This document shows positions 9,861-18,889 of a DNA stretch of 64,000 bases, piece by piece. The stretch is from Actinobacillus porcitonsillarum (GTDB lineage: Bacteria > Pseudomonadota > Gammaproteobacteria > Enterobacterales > Pasteurellaceae), in assembly GCF_003101015.1 (NCBI RefSeq), contig NZ_CP029206.1, positions 496,001-560,000 on the forward strand, given 5' to 3'. Under the pieces are notes generated by a model that saw only the letters and a list, made by a program, of their open reading frames with translations, was not told the DNA's origin and did no database searches. The position numbers and the translations under genes are program-made. Positions within the stretch are counted from its first letter, which is position 1. Each line of letters opens with the position of its first letter.

Positions 9861-10211
9861 CTAACATCTTACCCACCACAACCCAAGCAAAGTAAAACTA
9901 ATACCACCCACTAAATGTAATCCCAACACTCCCATGGCGATGCCATATTCTCCGGCTAATAATTTCTCACTTAATTCCGCTGAAAAACTTGAAAACGTGG
10001 TAAAACTGCCTAAAAAGCCCGTGATAAAAAGTAACTTTTGCTGATCGTGTAATTGTAAGCCCATCGCAATACCAATCAGAAAACAGCCTAACCAGTTTGC
10101 CAATAATGTTCCGAACGCAAATTGGCTAAAAAAAGGATTTAACCATACGCCTAACTGCCAGCGAGCAATTGCCCCACCGACAGCCCCCAAAGAAATGAAC
10201 AAAACATTCAT
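9861..10211 (-). CDS. crcB: Fluoride ion channel/exporter CrcB (Fluc)
   Basis: A 116-residue four-span membrane protein. The family hallmarks are GGAIARWQLGVWLN at the N-terminus, FGTLLANWLGCFLIG (with the conserved Asn) and GFLGSFTTFSSFSAE. These small dual-topology proteins dimerise to export fluoride. It follows the MFS gene by one base and probably shares its transcript. No fluoride riboswitch was seen upstream of the MFS gene. Confidence 0.92.
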   Translation of the reverse strand: MNVLFISLGAVGGAIARWQLGVWLNPFFSQFAFGTLLANWLGCFLIGIAMGLQLHDQQKLLFITGFLGSFTTFSSFSAELSEKLLAGEYGIAMGVLGLHLVGGISFTLLGLWWVRC

Positions 10212-10212
10212 C

Positions 10213-11280
10213 TTACGCCACCAAGAAAAGATGAGGAATTAAATTCATCACAACCACCGTTGCCATGGAAAGCAACAAGCGTGATGAACCAAAAATAAAG
10301 CCTCGATTTGTGCCATTATCAAACTTCACGAGTAAGTTTGCCATCGCCGTTAAAGCATACACCTCAATCACGGTAAAGATCACTAAATATAAATACGCCG
10401 TATAAACCGATAAAAAATGCAAGGTAACAAACCATGGCACAATAATGCCGACTGCCAATAACGGTGCAACCCATTTCGTTTGTTGGGCGGTTAAATTGAT
10501 TTTGCGAGAAAAGCTGCTTTGCAATAACACCGTCAATAATCCATTTACAAATAAAGCAATCGGCGAGTGCTCCGGCATGCCCAGTTTGTTATCAAACAAA
10601 AATGGGAAAATCACAAAAAAGGATGTCGCAATAGATAACGGCAAAAACAACATCAAATGCACAAACAGAAATTCCTTAGTAATAATTTCTCGGATTTGCG
10701 CAAAACGAAATTTCACCAACGTTTGTACCGTTTGAATTTGATAAAACGGTTTTACCATTAACACAAATAAAACTGCTTCAATCGCAAAGCAGACCCAAAT
10801 CAGCAGTTCAATCTGTTCGAATTGAATAAAAGGCACAACAAGTAAAGGTGCAAACATGGAAGACATCGAAGTTACCTTCAAGTACTTTCCTTGTAAGCGA
10901 GTTTTTTCAGCATATTCCTCCCCTGCAAGCGCCAATAAGCACGCCTTAGCATTGGTACCGAATAGACAACTGCCCAGTCCAAAACAGGTGGTTGCTAACA
11001 GCAATAGCCCATAATGATCGGCAGATAAAAAGAAAATATATGCCAAAACGTCCAATAAACAGCCGAGCAACATCATTTTTGCCAAACCGTAGCGGTCGCC
11101 CCAAATGCCGGCAAAAATCGCTAACGCCTGATTACAGAAAAATAATAAAGATAACGAAAAAGCAATTTCACTGTTGCTTAACCCCTTTTTCTGCAAATAA
11201 ATAAAAAAGACCGTTTGCATAGAAAAGAAAGCCAGCGTAGAAAAAAATCGCCGAATTAATAACAATTTTTGAAGATGCAT
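10213..11280 (-). CDS. Major facilitator superfamily transporter, substrate unknown
   Basis: A 355-residue polytopic membrane protein with MFS features: the loop 2-3 motif is GIWGDRYGLAKMMLLG, and about ten to twelve hydrophobic helices are seen. At 355 residues it is shorter than typical 12-span MFS proteins (about 390-420). FGLGSCLFGTNAKACLLALA resembles the fifth helix of MDR-type exporters. It lies upstream of crcB, almost touching it, and downstream of slyX on the same strand. Substrate cannot be inferred. Confidence 0.75.
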   Translation of the reverse strand: MHLQKLLLIRRFFSTLAFFSMQTVFFIYLQKKGLSNSEIAFSLSLLFFCNQALAIFAGIWGDRYGLAKMMLLGCLLDVLAYIFFLSADHYGLLLLATTCFGLGSCLFGTNAKACLLALAGEEYAEKTRLQGKYLKVTSMSSMFAPLLVVPFIQFEQIELLIWVCFAIEAVLFVLMVKPFYQIQTVQTLVKFRFAQIREIITKEFLFVHLMLFLPLSIATSFFVIFPFLFDNKLGMPEHSPIALFVNGLLTVLLQSSFSRKINLTAQQTKWVAPLLAVGIIVPWFVTLHFLSVYTAYLYLVIFTVIEVYALTAMANLLVKFDNGTNRGFIFGSSRLLLSMATVVVMNLIPHLFLVA

Positions 11281-11321
11281 AAATGTAAAAAAATAAAAAA
11301 AGATAACCGCTTGTCGATAAG

Positions 11322-11543
11322 TTAATAATGAGGAGGAGGGGTTTCCTCGGCACGAGAAGCCACATTACTCGCCGAAATCCCTTTAAATTTTTCCGCCAAA
11401 TGACGAATTTGTGTCTGTAATTTATCTAAGGCAAATTGTTGCTCAATTAATGCCTGATTGAGTTCCTCAATGGTAACCTCTTGGAAAGCCACTTTGCTCT
11501 CTAATTCCTCAATTCGAGTAAATAATTCTTGGTTTGTCCGCAT
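11322..11543 (-). CDS. slyX: SlyX family protein
   Basis: A small coiled-coil protein of 73 residues from the ATG at 11543 (MRTNQELFTRIEELE). It has the SlyX pattern ELESKVAFQEVTIEELNQAL and the terminal EETPPPHY found in E. coli SlyX. The frame extends 12 codons upstream, but the family starts near this Met; no strong ribosome site was seen for either. Function is not established. As in E. coli it lies divergently beside fkpA, which supports the call. Confidence 0.9.
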   Translation of the reverse strand: MRTNQELFTRIEELESKVAFQEVTIEELNQALIEQQFALDKLQTQIRHLAEKFKGISASNVASRAEETPPPHY

Positions 11544-11627
11544 TTTTTCATAAAAAGGTTGTCTAAAAAGAAAATACACTTTACCCTATCCAACCGGATA
11601 TTAACACTATTTTTATAAGGAAACGTT

Positions 11628-12353
11628 ATGTCAAAAATTAAATTATCTATGATTGCGGTACTCGCTTCTTCCGTTATGTCTACCTCTGTTTTTGCAGAAG
11701 CACAAAAAGCAGACACCAAATTTGTAGATGATTCTTCTTATGCCATCGGTGTGTTGATGGGCAAAAATATTGAAGGCGTGATTGAATCACAAAAAGATAT
11801 TTTTACCTATAACCAAGACAAAATTATTGCCGGTGTTCAAGATACATTGAAAAAAAGCGGTAAATTAACCGATGAAGATTTACAAAAACAGCTTAAATCA
11901 TTAGATAGCTACCTTTCTTCACAAGAAGAAAAAATTACCGCCGAAAAGAATAAAGCAACCGTAGCAGAAGGCGAAAAATTCCGTGCTGACTATGCGAAAA
12001 AAGACGGCGTGAAAAAAACAACATCCGGCTTACTTTATAAAATCGAAAAAGCAGGCGAAGGTGCAAGCCCGGCTAAATCAGATATCGTGAAGGTGCATTA
12101 TAAAGGAACACTCCCAAACGGCACGACATTTGACAGCTCTTACGACCGTGGCGAACCGATTGAATTCCAATTAGACCAACTGATTCCGGGCTGGATTGAA
12201 GCAATCCCAATGTTGAAAAAAGGTGGTAAAATGGAAATCGTTTTACCACCGGAGTTAGGTTATGGTAACCGCCAAGCAGGAAAAATCCCGGCAAACTCAA
12301 CATTAAAATTTGAGATTGAATTATTAGATTTTAAACCGGCAGATAAAAAATAA
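11628..12353 (+). CDS. fkpA: FKBP-type peptidyl-prolyl cis-trans isomerase, periplasmic
   Basis: A 241-residue precursor with a Sec signal peptide (MSKIKLSMIAVLASSVMSTS, ending VFA-EA). It has an N-terminal helical dimerisation domain (30-120) and a C-terminal FKBP domain (KVHYKGTLPNGTTFDSSYDR near 155, LIPGWIEAIPMLKKGGKMEI near 185, and FEIELLDF). It folds envelope proteins. An RBS (aagga) precedes the ATG. Its position next to slyX and before yheO-tusDCB is the same as in E. coli. Confidence 0.95.
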   Translation: MSKIKLSMIAVLASSVMSTSVFAEAQKADTKFVDDSSYAIGVLMGKNIEGVIESQKDIFTYNQDKIIAGVQDTLKKSGKLTDEDLQKQLKSLDSYLSSQEEKITAEKNKATVAEGEKFRADYAKKDGVKKTTSGLLYKIEKAGEGASPAKSDIVKVHYKGTLPNGTTFDSSYDRGEPIEFQLDQLIPGWIEAIPMLKKGGKMEIVLPPELGYGNRQAGKIPANSTLKFEIELLDFKPADKK

Positions 12354-12358
12354 TATGT

Positions 12359-12384
12359 ATAGGGGCGGAACATCTCCGCCCTAC
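12359..12384. repeat. Short palindromic element / possible fkpA terminator
   Basis: AGGGGCGGA-acatc-TCCGCCCT forms a 7-8-bp GC stem just after the fkpA stop. It looks like a short form of the GTAGGGGC...GCCCCTAC element family. No U-tract follows. Confidence 0.5.
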
Positions 12385-12408
12385 GCCAATATTCTTTAAT
12401 GATAAACA

Positions 12409-13071
12409 ATGACAACCTTTACCCCTTTTTCAGATGAAGACCATGCCATTTTGGCATCTTATTTTCCTGTGGTGGACGGAATCGCCGCACTCCTAGGCGA
12501 ACATTGTGAAATCGTCCTTCACTCTCTCGAATTTTTAGAACATTCCGCAATCTATGTCGTGAATGGGCATAATACAGACCGCAAAATTGGCTCGCCACTT
12601 ACCGATAAAGCATTACGTTCTTTGCATAATATGCAAACAGATAGCGTATCCAAACCTTACTTTACCCGCTCTAAAGGTGGTGGCGCCTTAATGAAATCGG
12701 TCACGATTGCCATCCGTAACCGCAAACAGCACGTAATCGGCTTTATTTGTATTAACGTCAATTTAGACGTGCCGGCATCACAATTCTTAAACAGCTTCTT
12801 CCCACCCAAAGAAGAAACGGAAAATGCGGTTAATTTTGCCAGCTCTGTGGAAGACTTAGTAGCGCAAACCATTGAGCATACCATTGAAGAAGTGATGGCG
12901 GACAGAAACGTTTCAAATAACAATAAAAATCGCCAAATTGTGATCTCATTATTTGAAAAAGGCATCTTCGATATTAAAGAAGCGATCAACCAAGTGGCTG
13001 AACGGCTTGATATCTCTCGTCATACCGTTTATCTCTATATCCGCCAAACGAAGCAGGAGACCGAGGAATAA
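12409..13071 (+). CDS. yheO: YheO-like PAS/HTH transcriptional regulator
   Basis: A 220-residue protein with an N-terminal PAS-like YheO domain ([20 protein letters not shown] near 25; CINVNLDVP near 115) and a C-terminal helix-turn-helix ([25 protein letters not shown], about 190-214). This is the family of YheO, for which a DNA-binding role is predicted but targets are mostly unknown. Its stop overlaps the tusD start (TAATG), so it is translationally coupled to tusDCB, as in enterobacteria. Confidence 0.88.
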   Translation: MTTFTPFSDEDHAILASYFPVVDGIAALLGEHCEIVLHSLEFLEHSAIYVVNGHNTDRKIGSPLTDKALRSLHNMQTDSVSKPYFTRSKGGGALMKSVTIAIRNRKQHVIGFICINVNLDVPASQFLNSFFPPKEETENAVNFASSVEDLVAQTIEHTIEEVMADRNVSNNNKNRQIVISLFEKGIFDIKEAINQVAERLDISRHTVYLYIRQTKQETEE

Positions 13072-13424
13072 TGCAATACGTACTGGCGATAAAATCGGAA
13101 GGGTTTGGCTCCCAAGGTGCTACACTCGCTTATCAATTTGCGGAGCAGCTGTTACTCAGTGGACATGAAATCAGCCAAATTTTCTTTTTTCAACAAGGCA
13201 TACACAATGCCAATAAATGGATTTCGCCGGCAAGCGATGAACTCAATCTACTTGAAAAATGGCAAAGTTTAGCCAAAACACACCGCTTGTCATTACACCT
13301 TTGTATCTCGGCGGCACAACGTAGAGGCGTGGTTGAACAAAATCTTGCCGAGCCTTTTGTCCTTGCCGGTTTAGGCGAATTCAGCCATGCGGTTTTAAAA
13401 GCCGATCGATTACTGACATTTTAA
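13071..13424 (+). CDS. tusD: Sulfurtransferase subunit TusD
   Basis: A 117-residue DsrE-like protein. TusD accepts sulfur from TusA on a conserved cysteine, seen here in [13 protein letters not shown] (Cys near 82), and passes it with TusE to MnmA for 2-thiolation of tRNA wobble uridine. The N-terminal [15 protein letters not shown] is typical. It is followed after one base by tusC, and the three genes form the TusBCD complex operon. Confidence 0.94.
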   Translation: MQYVLAIKSEGFGSQGATLAYQFAEQLLLSGHEISQIFFFQQGIHNANKWISPASDELNLLEKWQSLAKTHRLSLHLCISAAQRRGVVEQNLAEPFVLAGLGEFSHAVLKADRLLTF

Positions 13425-13425
13425 T

Positions 13426-13794
13426 ATGAAATATAAACTTGCCATTTTATTTACCCAGCCCCCGTTTGGTTCTGCCACCAGCCGAGAAGGCTTAGATGCC
13501 TTACTGGCAGCGAGTGCCTTTTGCCAAGAAGAGGAAATCCTAATTCTCTTTCTGAATGATGGCGTATTTAATTTACTGAAAAACCAACAACCTGCGGAAA
13601 TCCTACAAAAAGATCACATCGCCACCTTTAAACTGATTGAATTGTATGATTTAACGGAATGTTTTGTCTGCCAAGAAAGCGTTGCCGCACGAAGATTAGA
13701 AAATGCAGAATGGATATTTTCCGATATCCGTTGGTGTTCTCAAGATGAGATGTTTGCCAAATTACAGCAAGCTGAAAAAGTTTTAACCTTTTAA
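13426..13794 (+). CDS. tusC: Sulfur relay protein TusC
   Basis: A 122-residue DsrF/TusC-type protein, the structural partner of TusD and TusB. The segment LAILFTQPPFGSATSREGLDALLAASAF matches the family N-terminus (PPxGxxxxREGLDxxLA). It acts in the cytoplasm in tRNA 2-thiouridine synthesis. It starts one base after the tusD stop, with the ribosome site inside tusD. Confidence 0.93.
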   Translation: MKYKLAILFTQPPFGSATSREGLDALLAASAFCQEEEILILFLNDGVFNLLKNQQPAEILQKDHIATFKLIELYDLTECFVCQESVAARRLENAEWIFSDIRWCSQDEMFAKLQQAEKVLTF

Positions 13795-13804
13795 GGGGAG
13801 TATC

Positions 13805-14071
13805 ATGCTTTATACCTTATCCAAAGCACAATATGATGCCCAAGAATTAGCGACAATCCTTGAACAAATTCGCCCAACCGATGCCCTCCTTTTATGGCAA
13901 GACGGCGTGTTACAAGCGGTCAAAAATCCACAATTATTTACCAACATTGACCACGTTTTTGCGCTAAAAAATGATGTTCAGGCAAGAAACTTGCCTCTCA
14001 CACTGCCACAGCTCTCACTGGCGGAAGTCGTTAAATTAACCGAAGACTATGCTCCCCATGTTGCATTATAA
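13805..14071 (+). CDS. tusB: Sulfur relay protein TusB
   Basis: An 88-residue DsrH-like protein and the third subunit of the TusBCD heterohexamer. It opens MLYTLSKAQYDAQELATILE and holds the family's DALLLWQDGVLQAV. GGGGAG lies just before the ATG. It ends the yheO-tusDCB operon; a small palindrome (GGACGCC-tagt-TGGCGTCC, about 14092-14110) follows and may be its terminator. Confidence 0.92.
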   Translation: MLYTLSKAQYDAQELATILEQIRPTDALLLWQDGVLQAVKNPQLFTNIDHVFALKNDVQARNLPLTLPQLSLAEVVKLTEDYAPHVAL

Positions 14072-14141
14072 GTGCTTCATTTTATATAGAAAGGACGCCT
14101 AGTTGGCGTCCATTGAATACTAACTTTGTATAAAACTAAAC

Positions 14142-15125
14142 TTAGGCGCTCTCCACCCCGAACGAAATAACCTCTTTGATATGTTCTGCACCAAGGGCAA
14201 GCATAATCAAACGATCAACACCTAAAGCCACCCCTGAGCAATTTGGAATACCGGCTTCTAATGCTGCAAGAAAACGCACGTCTAAGGCTTGAGGCGGTAA
14301 GCCCATTTTCTCACGCTCAACATTATCAGCGTTAAAACGGCGGATTTGCTCTTGTGCATCATCTAATTCATGAAACCCATTGGCTAATTCAAGCCCTTTA
14401 TAATAAAACTCAAAACGTTCAGACACTCGATGATCTTCGCTACTCACTTGTGCCAACGCTGCTTGTGTTGAAGGGAAATGATATACCGCCGTTGGACGTT
14501 CTTTGCCGATATTAGCCTCTACGATTTCGCTAAATAAGAATTGTAGTAGCGTATCTCGGTTTTCATCGTCATCACATTGCAGACCATGCTTACGGGCTTT
14601 TTCGACCAACTGCGATTTCGTGGCAGAAAGTGGGTCTAATCCAACATACGTTTGGAAAACAAATTGATAGCTATATGACTCCGCCGGCTCACAATCTAAA
14701 ATTTGCTGGAGCAAATCGTCCACTTCATTGATTAAACGATACATATCAAAATAAGGGCGATACCACTCTAACATGGTAAATTCAGGGTTGTGTCGCTTAC
14801 CGGCTTCTTCGTTTCGGAACACTTTGCATAATTGATAAATCGCTCCCGAGCCTGCCGCTAATAAACGCTTCATGTGATATTCCGGGCTCGTCATCAGATA
14901 GAGCGGTTTTGCCTCACGCTCAAACGGTGAGAGAAATTGCGTACTGAACGTGGAAAGATGAACATCCGTTACCGAAAACTCACTTAATACCGGCGTTTCA
15001 ACTTCTAACACACCACGATCTGAAAAGAACTGACGGATTTCTTTCATAATTTTGGCGCGCTTTAATAGGTGTTCAATTGAAGCCGTAGGTTGCCATTCTA
15101 TTTTTGTTAAATCTAATTGTGTCAT
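14142..15125 (-). CDS. epmA: Elongation factor P beta-lysine ligase EpmA (PoxA/GenX)
   Basis: A class II lysyl-tRNA-synthetase-like enzyme lacking the anticodon domain; it attaches beta-lysine to elongation factor P. From the ATG at 15125 it has 327 residues (family about 325). Motifs are [25 protein letters not shown] near 25-50, [20 protein letters not shown] (motif 2) and [15 protein letters not shown] (motif 3). The frame extends 21 codons further upstream, but the family start and the usual [14 protein letters not shown] position support 15125. Confidence 0.94.
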   Translation of the reverse strand: MTQLDLTKIEWQPTASIEHLLKRAKIMKEIRQFFSDRGVLEVETPVLSEFSVTDVHLSTFSTQFLSPFEREAKPLYLMTSPEYHMKRLLAAGSGAIYQLCKVFRNEEAGKRHNPEFTMLEWYRPYFDMYRLINEVDDLLQQILDCEPAESYSYQFVFQTYVGLDPLSATKSQLVEKARKHGLQCDDDENRDTLLQFLFSEIVEANIGKERPTAVYHFPSTQAALAQVSSEDHRVSERFEFYYKGLELANGFHELDDAQEQIRRFNADNVEREKMGLPPQALDVRFLAALEAGIPNCSGVALGVDRLIMLALGAEHIKEVISFGVESA

Positions 15126-15200
15126 GGTTTTGATGTATGAAAAAATTTGACCGATAGAGTAAACCAGCCACAAAGGCTTTTCAAGCACTCTAAAAAGACA

Positions 15201-15252
15201 AGCGGTTGAATTCCTGAGATTTTTTGCAAAATTCTCTCGAAATTCAACCGCT
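15201..15252. terminator. Inverted DNA-uptake-sequence pair upstream of epmA
   Basis: AGCGGTTGAATT (15201-15212) and AATTCAACCGCT (15241-15252) form a perfect 12-bp stem with a 28-base loop. The arms contain the ACAAGCGGT uptake word. It lies between dcuB2 and epmA, both on the minus strand, so it could terminate dcuB2 transcription. Confidence 0.6.
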
Positions 15253-15294
15253 AAAAGAGTTATATACCCCGTTCATAAACGAGCCGTAATATTC

Positions 15295-15319
15295 GGGTGG
15301 GGATAAACCCCACCCCTAC
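15295..15319. repeat. Short palindromic element downstream of dcuB2
   Basis: GGGTGGGG-ataaa-CCCCACCC followed by CTAC forms an 8-bp GC-rich hairpin 40 bp after the dcuB2 stop. A very similar half is found at the right end of the element at 28568-28639. Confidence 0.55.
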
Positions 15320-15360
15320 ACACTTTATCGTAAAAGTCAGCTAATGACTCAACCGTGCAA

Positions 15361-16695
15361 TTAAATTAACACGTTAGCTAAGGCGATACCTACACAACAC
15401 GCCACCACAACACCGACAAGACCCGGTGCCATAAAGCTGTGGTTGAAGTAGTATTTACCAATTTTGGTTGTACCAGTTACGTCAAAGTTCACCGTTGCGA
15501 TATCTGACGGATAGTTCGGGATAAAGAAGTAAGCATAAGTTGCCGGCATTAAACCGACTAATAATGGTGCCGGTAAACCAATCGCAATACCTACCGGTAA
15601 TAACATTTTCGCTGTTACTGCTTGGCTGTTTACCACCACAGACACCGCAAATAATGCGAAGGCGAATGTCCAAGGTTGTGCTTTAATCATTTCAGTAATA
15701 CCGGCTTTGAATGATGGCATTGCATAGTTGAAGTAAGTATCACTCATCCACGCAATCCCGAAAATCGCAATAGTTGCCACCATACCGGATTTGAATACCA
15801 CGCCATTTGGTACTTTTTTCACATCAGTTTTGGTTAGCACTAAAATTAAACCACCGAAGGTAAGCATCACGATTTGGATAATTTTATCCATACCGGCTGT
15901 TTTGCCTGTATCTGCCATAACCGGTTTAAGTGATGGGATCATCGCAACAATCACGATAGTTGCAATCGCTGCCAAGAAGAGATATACCGAGTTTTTCGCA
16001 CTAGCAGGTAATTGCTCATCAAGTGATGTTGAACTGGTTTCTTCAATTTGTTTACGCATCACAGGATCTTGCATACGGCGTTGGTATTCCGGATCATCCT
16101 CTAACTCTTTACCACGGCGTAAGCTATATAATGAAAGTGCTAACACACCACAGAAAGTCGCTGTCATCGTAACCGCAACCACATTTAATAAAGTTACGCC
16201 TTCAAAACCCGGCAATTTTGTGATTTCTGTTAAATAATAAGCAACCGCCGCAGAAAGAGGACTACCTGTAATCCCTAATTGTGATGCCACAGAAGCCGCT
16301 GCCATTGGACGTTCAGGACGGATTTTATTTTTTAACGCGATGTCGCCAATGATTGGCATAATAGAATAAACTGAGTGCCCTGTTCCTAACATTAATGTCA
16401 TAACGTAAGTTACAATCGGGCCTAAAATCGTAATACGTTTTGGATTGCTACGTAAAATACGTTCAGCGATTTGTAACATAAATTTCAAACCACCTGCCGC
16501 TTCTAACACAGAGGCACAAGTTACCACCGCTAAGATAACTAACATTACGTCAATCGGGGCTTTCGATAATGGCATACCGAGGAAAAAGACTTCCACAAAC
16601 AAACCAATACCAGACACAACACCAAGACCGATACCGCCATAGCGACTACCGGCATATAAAAATGCTAATAAAAGCAAAAATTCAAAATAAAGCAT
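15361..16695 (-). CDS. dcuB2: Anaerobic C4-dicarboxylate antiporter, DcuB-like (second copy)
   Basis: A 444-residue inner-membrane carrier close in length and pattern to E. coli DcuB (446). Conserved stretches are APIDVMLVILAVVTCASVLE, LGTGHSVYSIMPIIGDIALK, NKIRPERPMAAASVASQ, VNSQAVTAKMLLPVGIAIG, NYPSDIATVNFDVTGTTKIG and FNHSFMAPGL. It exchanges external fumarate for internal succinate. It is divergent from frdABCD, and the spacer holds an FNR-like site well placed for its promoter, so antiporter and reductase are probably induced together without oxygen. Confidence 0.92.
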   Translation of the reverse strand: MLYFEFLLLLAFLYAGSRYGGIGLGVVSGIGLFVEVFFLGMPLSKAPIDVMLVILAVVTCASVLEAAGGLKFMLQIAERILRSNPKRITILGPIVTYVMTLMLGTGHSVYSIMPIIGDIALKNKIRPERPMAAASVASQLGITGSPLSAAVAYYLTEITKLPGFEGVTLLNVVAVTMTATFCGVLALSLYSLRRGKELEDDPEYQRRMQDPVMRKQIEETSSTSLDEQLPASAKNSVYLFLAAIATIVIVAMIPSLKPVMADTGKTAGMDKIIQIVMLTFGGLILVLTKTDVKKVPNGVVFKSGMVATIAIFGIAWMSDTYFNYAMPSFKAGITEMIKAQPWTFAFALFAVSVVVNSQAVTAKMLLPVGIAIGLPAPLLVGLMPATYAYFFIPNYPSDIATVNFDVTGTTKIGKYYFNHSFMAPGLVGVVVACCVGIALANVLI

Positions 16696-16727
16696 AAAAC
16701 GCTCCTAAAAAATAAACAAAATTTACT

Positions 16728-16795
16728 GTGTAAAAGTGTACGCCTCTCATTTTAAGAAAACTTTGCACTTGATCAAAAATACCTCCTAATGGGTA
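16728..16795 (-). promoter_or_regulatory. dcuB2 promoter with FNR-like and NarP-like sites
   Basis: On the minus strand, TACACT (16740-16735) can serve as -10, giving a start near 16728. The FNR-like palindrome TTGCA-CTTG-ATCAA (plus-strand reading, 16763-16776; 8 of 10 consensus bases) is then centred near -41.5, the class II activation position. Immediately upstream, TACCTCC-TA-ATGGGTA (16780-16795) resembles a 7-2-7 NarL/NarP site with one perfect heptamer. Spacing is seen in the sequence; binding is inferred. Confidence 0.6.
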
Positions 16796-16949
16796 ATATT
16801 TTCGTTAGATGCTGAAGATTTGAGCGTATAGAAAAAGTTTATAAAAAATTTTCAGCGCTCTAAAAAACGCCTTTTTGTTGAAAATAAAATCATATTAATC
16901 AAATAAATAAAAGCCATTATCATTCACTCCACTCACGAAAATTCTAAGT

Positions 16950-16990
16950 TTGAGATAGATCATAAAAGCGGTTATTTTTTGTTAATTTTT
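16950..16990 (+). promoter_or_regulatory. frdABCD promoter with FNR-like site
   Basis: TTGAG-ATAG-ATCAT (16950-16963) matches the FNR palindrome TTGAT-N4-ATCAA at 8 of 10 positions. A TAATTT at 16983-16988 is a plausible -10; a start near 16996 would put the site centre close to -40, compatible with class II activation. The frdA start codon is about 90 bp further on. Confidence 0.55.
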
Positions 16991-17086
16991 TGTAAAACAG
17001 TCTTTCGTCAATACCTCTAAGGTGGCAAAATAGAGCCATACAAATCGTTTTTGTTTGACCCATTTACTTATTTTTTTGGAGTGTAT

Positions 17087-18880
17087 ATGCAAAATCTTAA
17101 TTTTGACGTAGCCATTGTGGGGGCTGGTGGCGGCGGTTTACGAGCAGCAATCGCAGCAGCGGAAGCAAACCCAAACCTTAAAATTGCCTTAATCTCAAAA
17201 GTGTATCCAATGCGTAGCCATACTGTAGCTGCAGAGGGTGGTTCAGCCGCAGTAATTAAAGATAATGACTCTTTTGATAACCACTTTAATGATACTGTAG
17301 GTGGTGGCGACTGGTTATGTGAGCAAGATATCGTTGAATATTTCGTAGAACACTCTCCTATCGAAATGACGCAATTAGAGCGTTGGGGCTGTCCTTGGAG
17401 CCGCCGTGAAGATGGTGAAGTAAACGTACGTCGCTTTGGTGGTATGAAAATCGAACGTACTTGGTTCGCAGCAGATAAAACCGGTTTCCATATTTTACAT
17501 ACCCTTTTCCAAACCTCGATGAAATACCCTAACATCGTGCGTTTTGATGAGCATTTTGTATTAGATATTTTAACCGACAACGGCGAAGCTCGTGGTTGTG
17601 TGGCAATGAATATGATGGAAGGCACACTTGTTCAAATCAATGCACCGTCAGTGGTTATCGCAACAGGTGGTGGTTGCCGTACTTATCGTTTCAATACCAA
17701 TGGCGGTATCGTAACAGGCGATGGTTTATCTATGGCATATCGTCACGGTGTTGCCTTACGTGATATGGAATTCGTTCAATATCACCCAACAGGCTTACCA
17801 AACACCGGTATCTTAATGACTGAAGGTTGCCGTGGTGAAGGCGGTATCTTAGTGAATAAAGACGGTTACCGTTACTTACAAGACTATGGTCTAGGACCAG
17901 AAACACCAATCGGCAAACCAGAAAATAAATATATGGAATTAGGCCCTCGTGACCGAGTTTCTCAAGCATTCTGGCAAGAATGGAAAAAAGGCAATACCTT
18001 AAAAACAGCAAAAGGCGTTGATGTTGTTCACTTAGATTTACGTCACTTAGGCGAAAAACACTTAACAGAACGTTTACCGTTTATCTGTGAATTAGCACGT
18101 GCTTATGAAGGTGTTGATCCGGTTACTCAACCAATCCCTGTTCGCCCGGTTGTTCACTATACAATGGGTGGTATTGAAGTGGATATGAACGCTGAAACTT
18201 CAATCAAAGGTTTATATGCTGTCGGCGAATGCGCTTCTTCAGGTTTACATGGTGCTAACCGTTTAGGTTCTAACTCTTTAGCGGAATTAGTGGTATTCGG
18301 TAAAGTTGCCGGTGAAAATGCAGCACGTCGTGCATTAGAAGCAACACCTGCAAACCAAGCACTAATTGATGCGCAAGCAAAAGATGTGGTTGCTCGCTTA
18401 ACCTCATTAGCAAACCAAGAAGGTAACGAATCTTACTCTGATATTCGTAACCAAATGGGTGATGCAATGGAAGAAGGTTGCGGTATCTATCGTACCCAAG
18501 AAGGTATGGAAGGTGCGGTAAATAAAATTGAAGAGCTTAAAGAACGTTATAAACGCATCAGCGTAAAAGATAAATCAAGCGTATTTAATACCGATTTACT
18601 CTATAAAATCGAACTTGGCTTTATTTTAGATGTAGCACAATCTATCGCATGTTCAGCTGTTGAACGTAAAGAATCTCGTGGTGCTCACCAACGTTTAGAC
18701 TACACTGAACGTGATGATGTGAACTACTTAAAACACACACAAGCATTCTTTAATGCAGACGGTAAACCAACCATCAAATACAGCGATGTGAAAATTACCA
18801 AATCTCAACCTGCAAAACGTGTGTATGGTGCTGAAGGTGCAGCACAAGATGCAGCGAAAAAAGCAGCAGAACAAAAATAG
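17087..18880 (+). CDS. frdA: Fumarate reductase flavoprotein subunit
   Basis: The catalytic subunit, reducing fumarate to succinate with electrons from menaquinol; cytoplasmic face of the membrane. From the ATG at 17087 (GGAG upstream) it has 597 residues. It shows the FAD site VAIVGAGGGGLRAAIAAAE, MRSHTVAAEGG with His45 for covalent FAD, and active-site stretches such as QYHPTGLP, RGEGGILVNKDGYR and VRPVVHYTMGG. The frame is open for 12 codons upstream, but that extension lacks a ribosome site. It is the first gene of frdABCD. Confidence 0.97.
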   Translation: MQNLNFDVAIVGAGGGGLRAAIAAAEANPNLKIALISKVYPMRSHTVAAEGGSAAVIKDNDSFDNHFNDTVGGGDWLCEQDIVEYFVEHSPIEMTQLERWGCPWSRREDGEVNVRRFGGMKIERTWFAADKTGFHILHTLFQTSMKYPNIVRFDEHFVLDILTDNGEARGCVAMNMMEGTLVQINAPSVVIATGGGCRTYRFNTNGGIVTGDGLSMAYRHGVALRDMEFVQYHPTGLPNTGILMTEGCRGEGGILVNKDGYRYLQDYGLGPETPIGKPENKYMELGPRDRVSQAFWQEWKKGNTLKTAKGVDVVHLDLRHLGEKHLTERLPFICELARAYEGVDPVTQPIPVRPVVHYTMGGIEVDMNAETSIKGLYAVGECASSGLHGANRLGSNSLAELVVFGKVAGENAARRALEATPANQALIDAQAKDVVARLTSLANQEGNESYSDIRNQMGDAMEEGCGIYRTQEGMEGAVNKIEELKERYKRISVKDKSSVFNTDLLYKIELGFILDVAQSIACSAVERKESRGAHQRLDYTERDDVNYLKHTQAFFNADGKPTIKYSDVKITKSQPAKRVYGAEGAAQDAAKKAAEQK

Positions 18881-18889
18881 GGGATAGCT

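Larger units (their letters stand above)
16696..17086. other. 391-bp regulatory spacer between dcuB2 and frdA
   Basis: The longest gene-free stretch of the core region. It is AT-rich with no convincing short gene. It holds the dcuB2 promoter elements at its left end, a poly-A/T middle (16840-16920) where I see nothing definite, and the frd promoter elements at 16950-16990. Confidence 0.7.

Noticed and set aside
11281-11330. Fluoride riboswitch upstream of the MFS-crcB pair
   Set aside because: The leader is short and AT-rich and no fluoride-aptamer core was seen.
17068-17625. Long minus-strand open frame (185 codons) opposite frdA
   Set aside because: It is antisense to the strongly conserved frdA, has no family features and no convincing ribosome site; a shadow of biased codon use.
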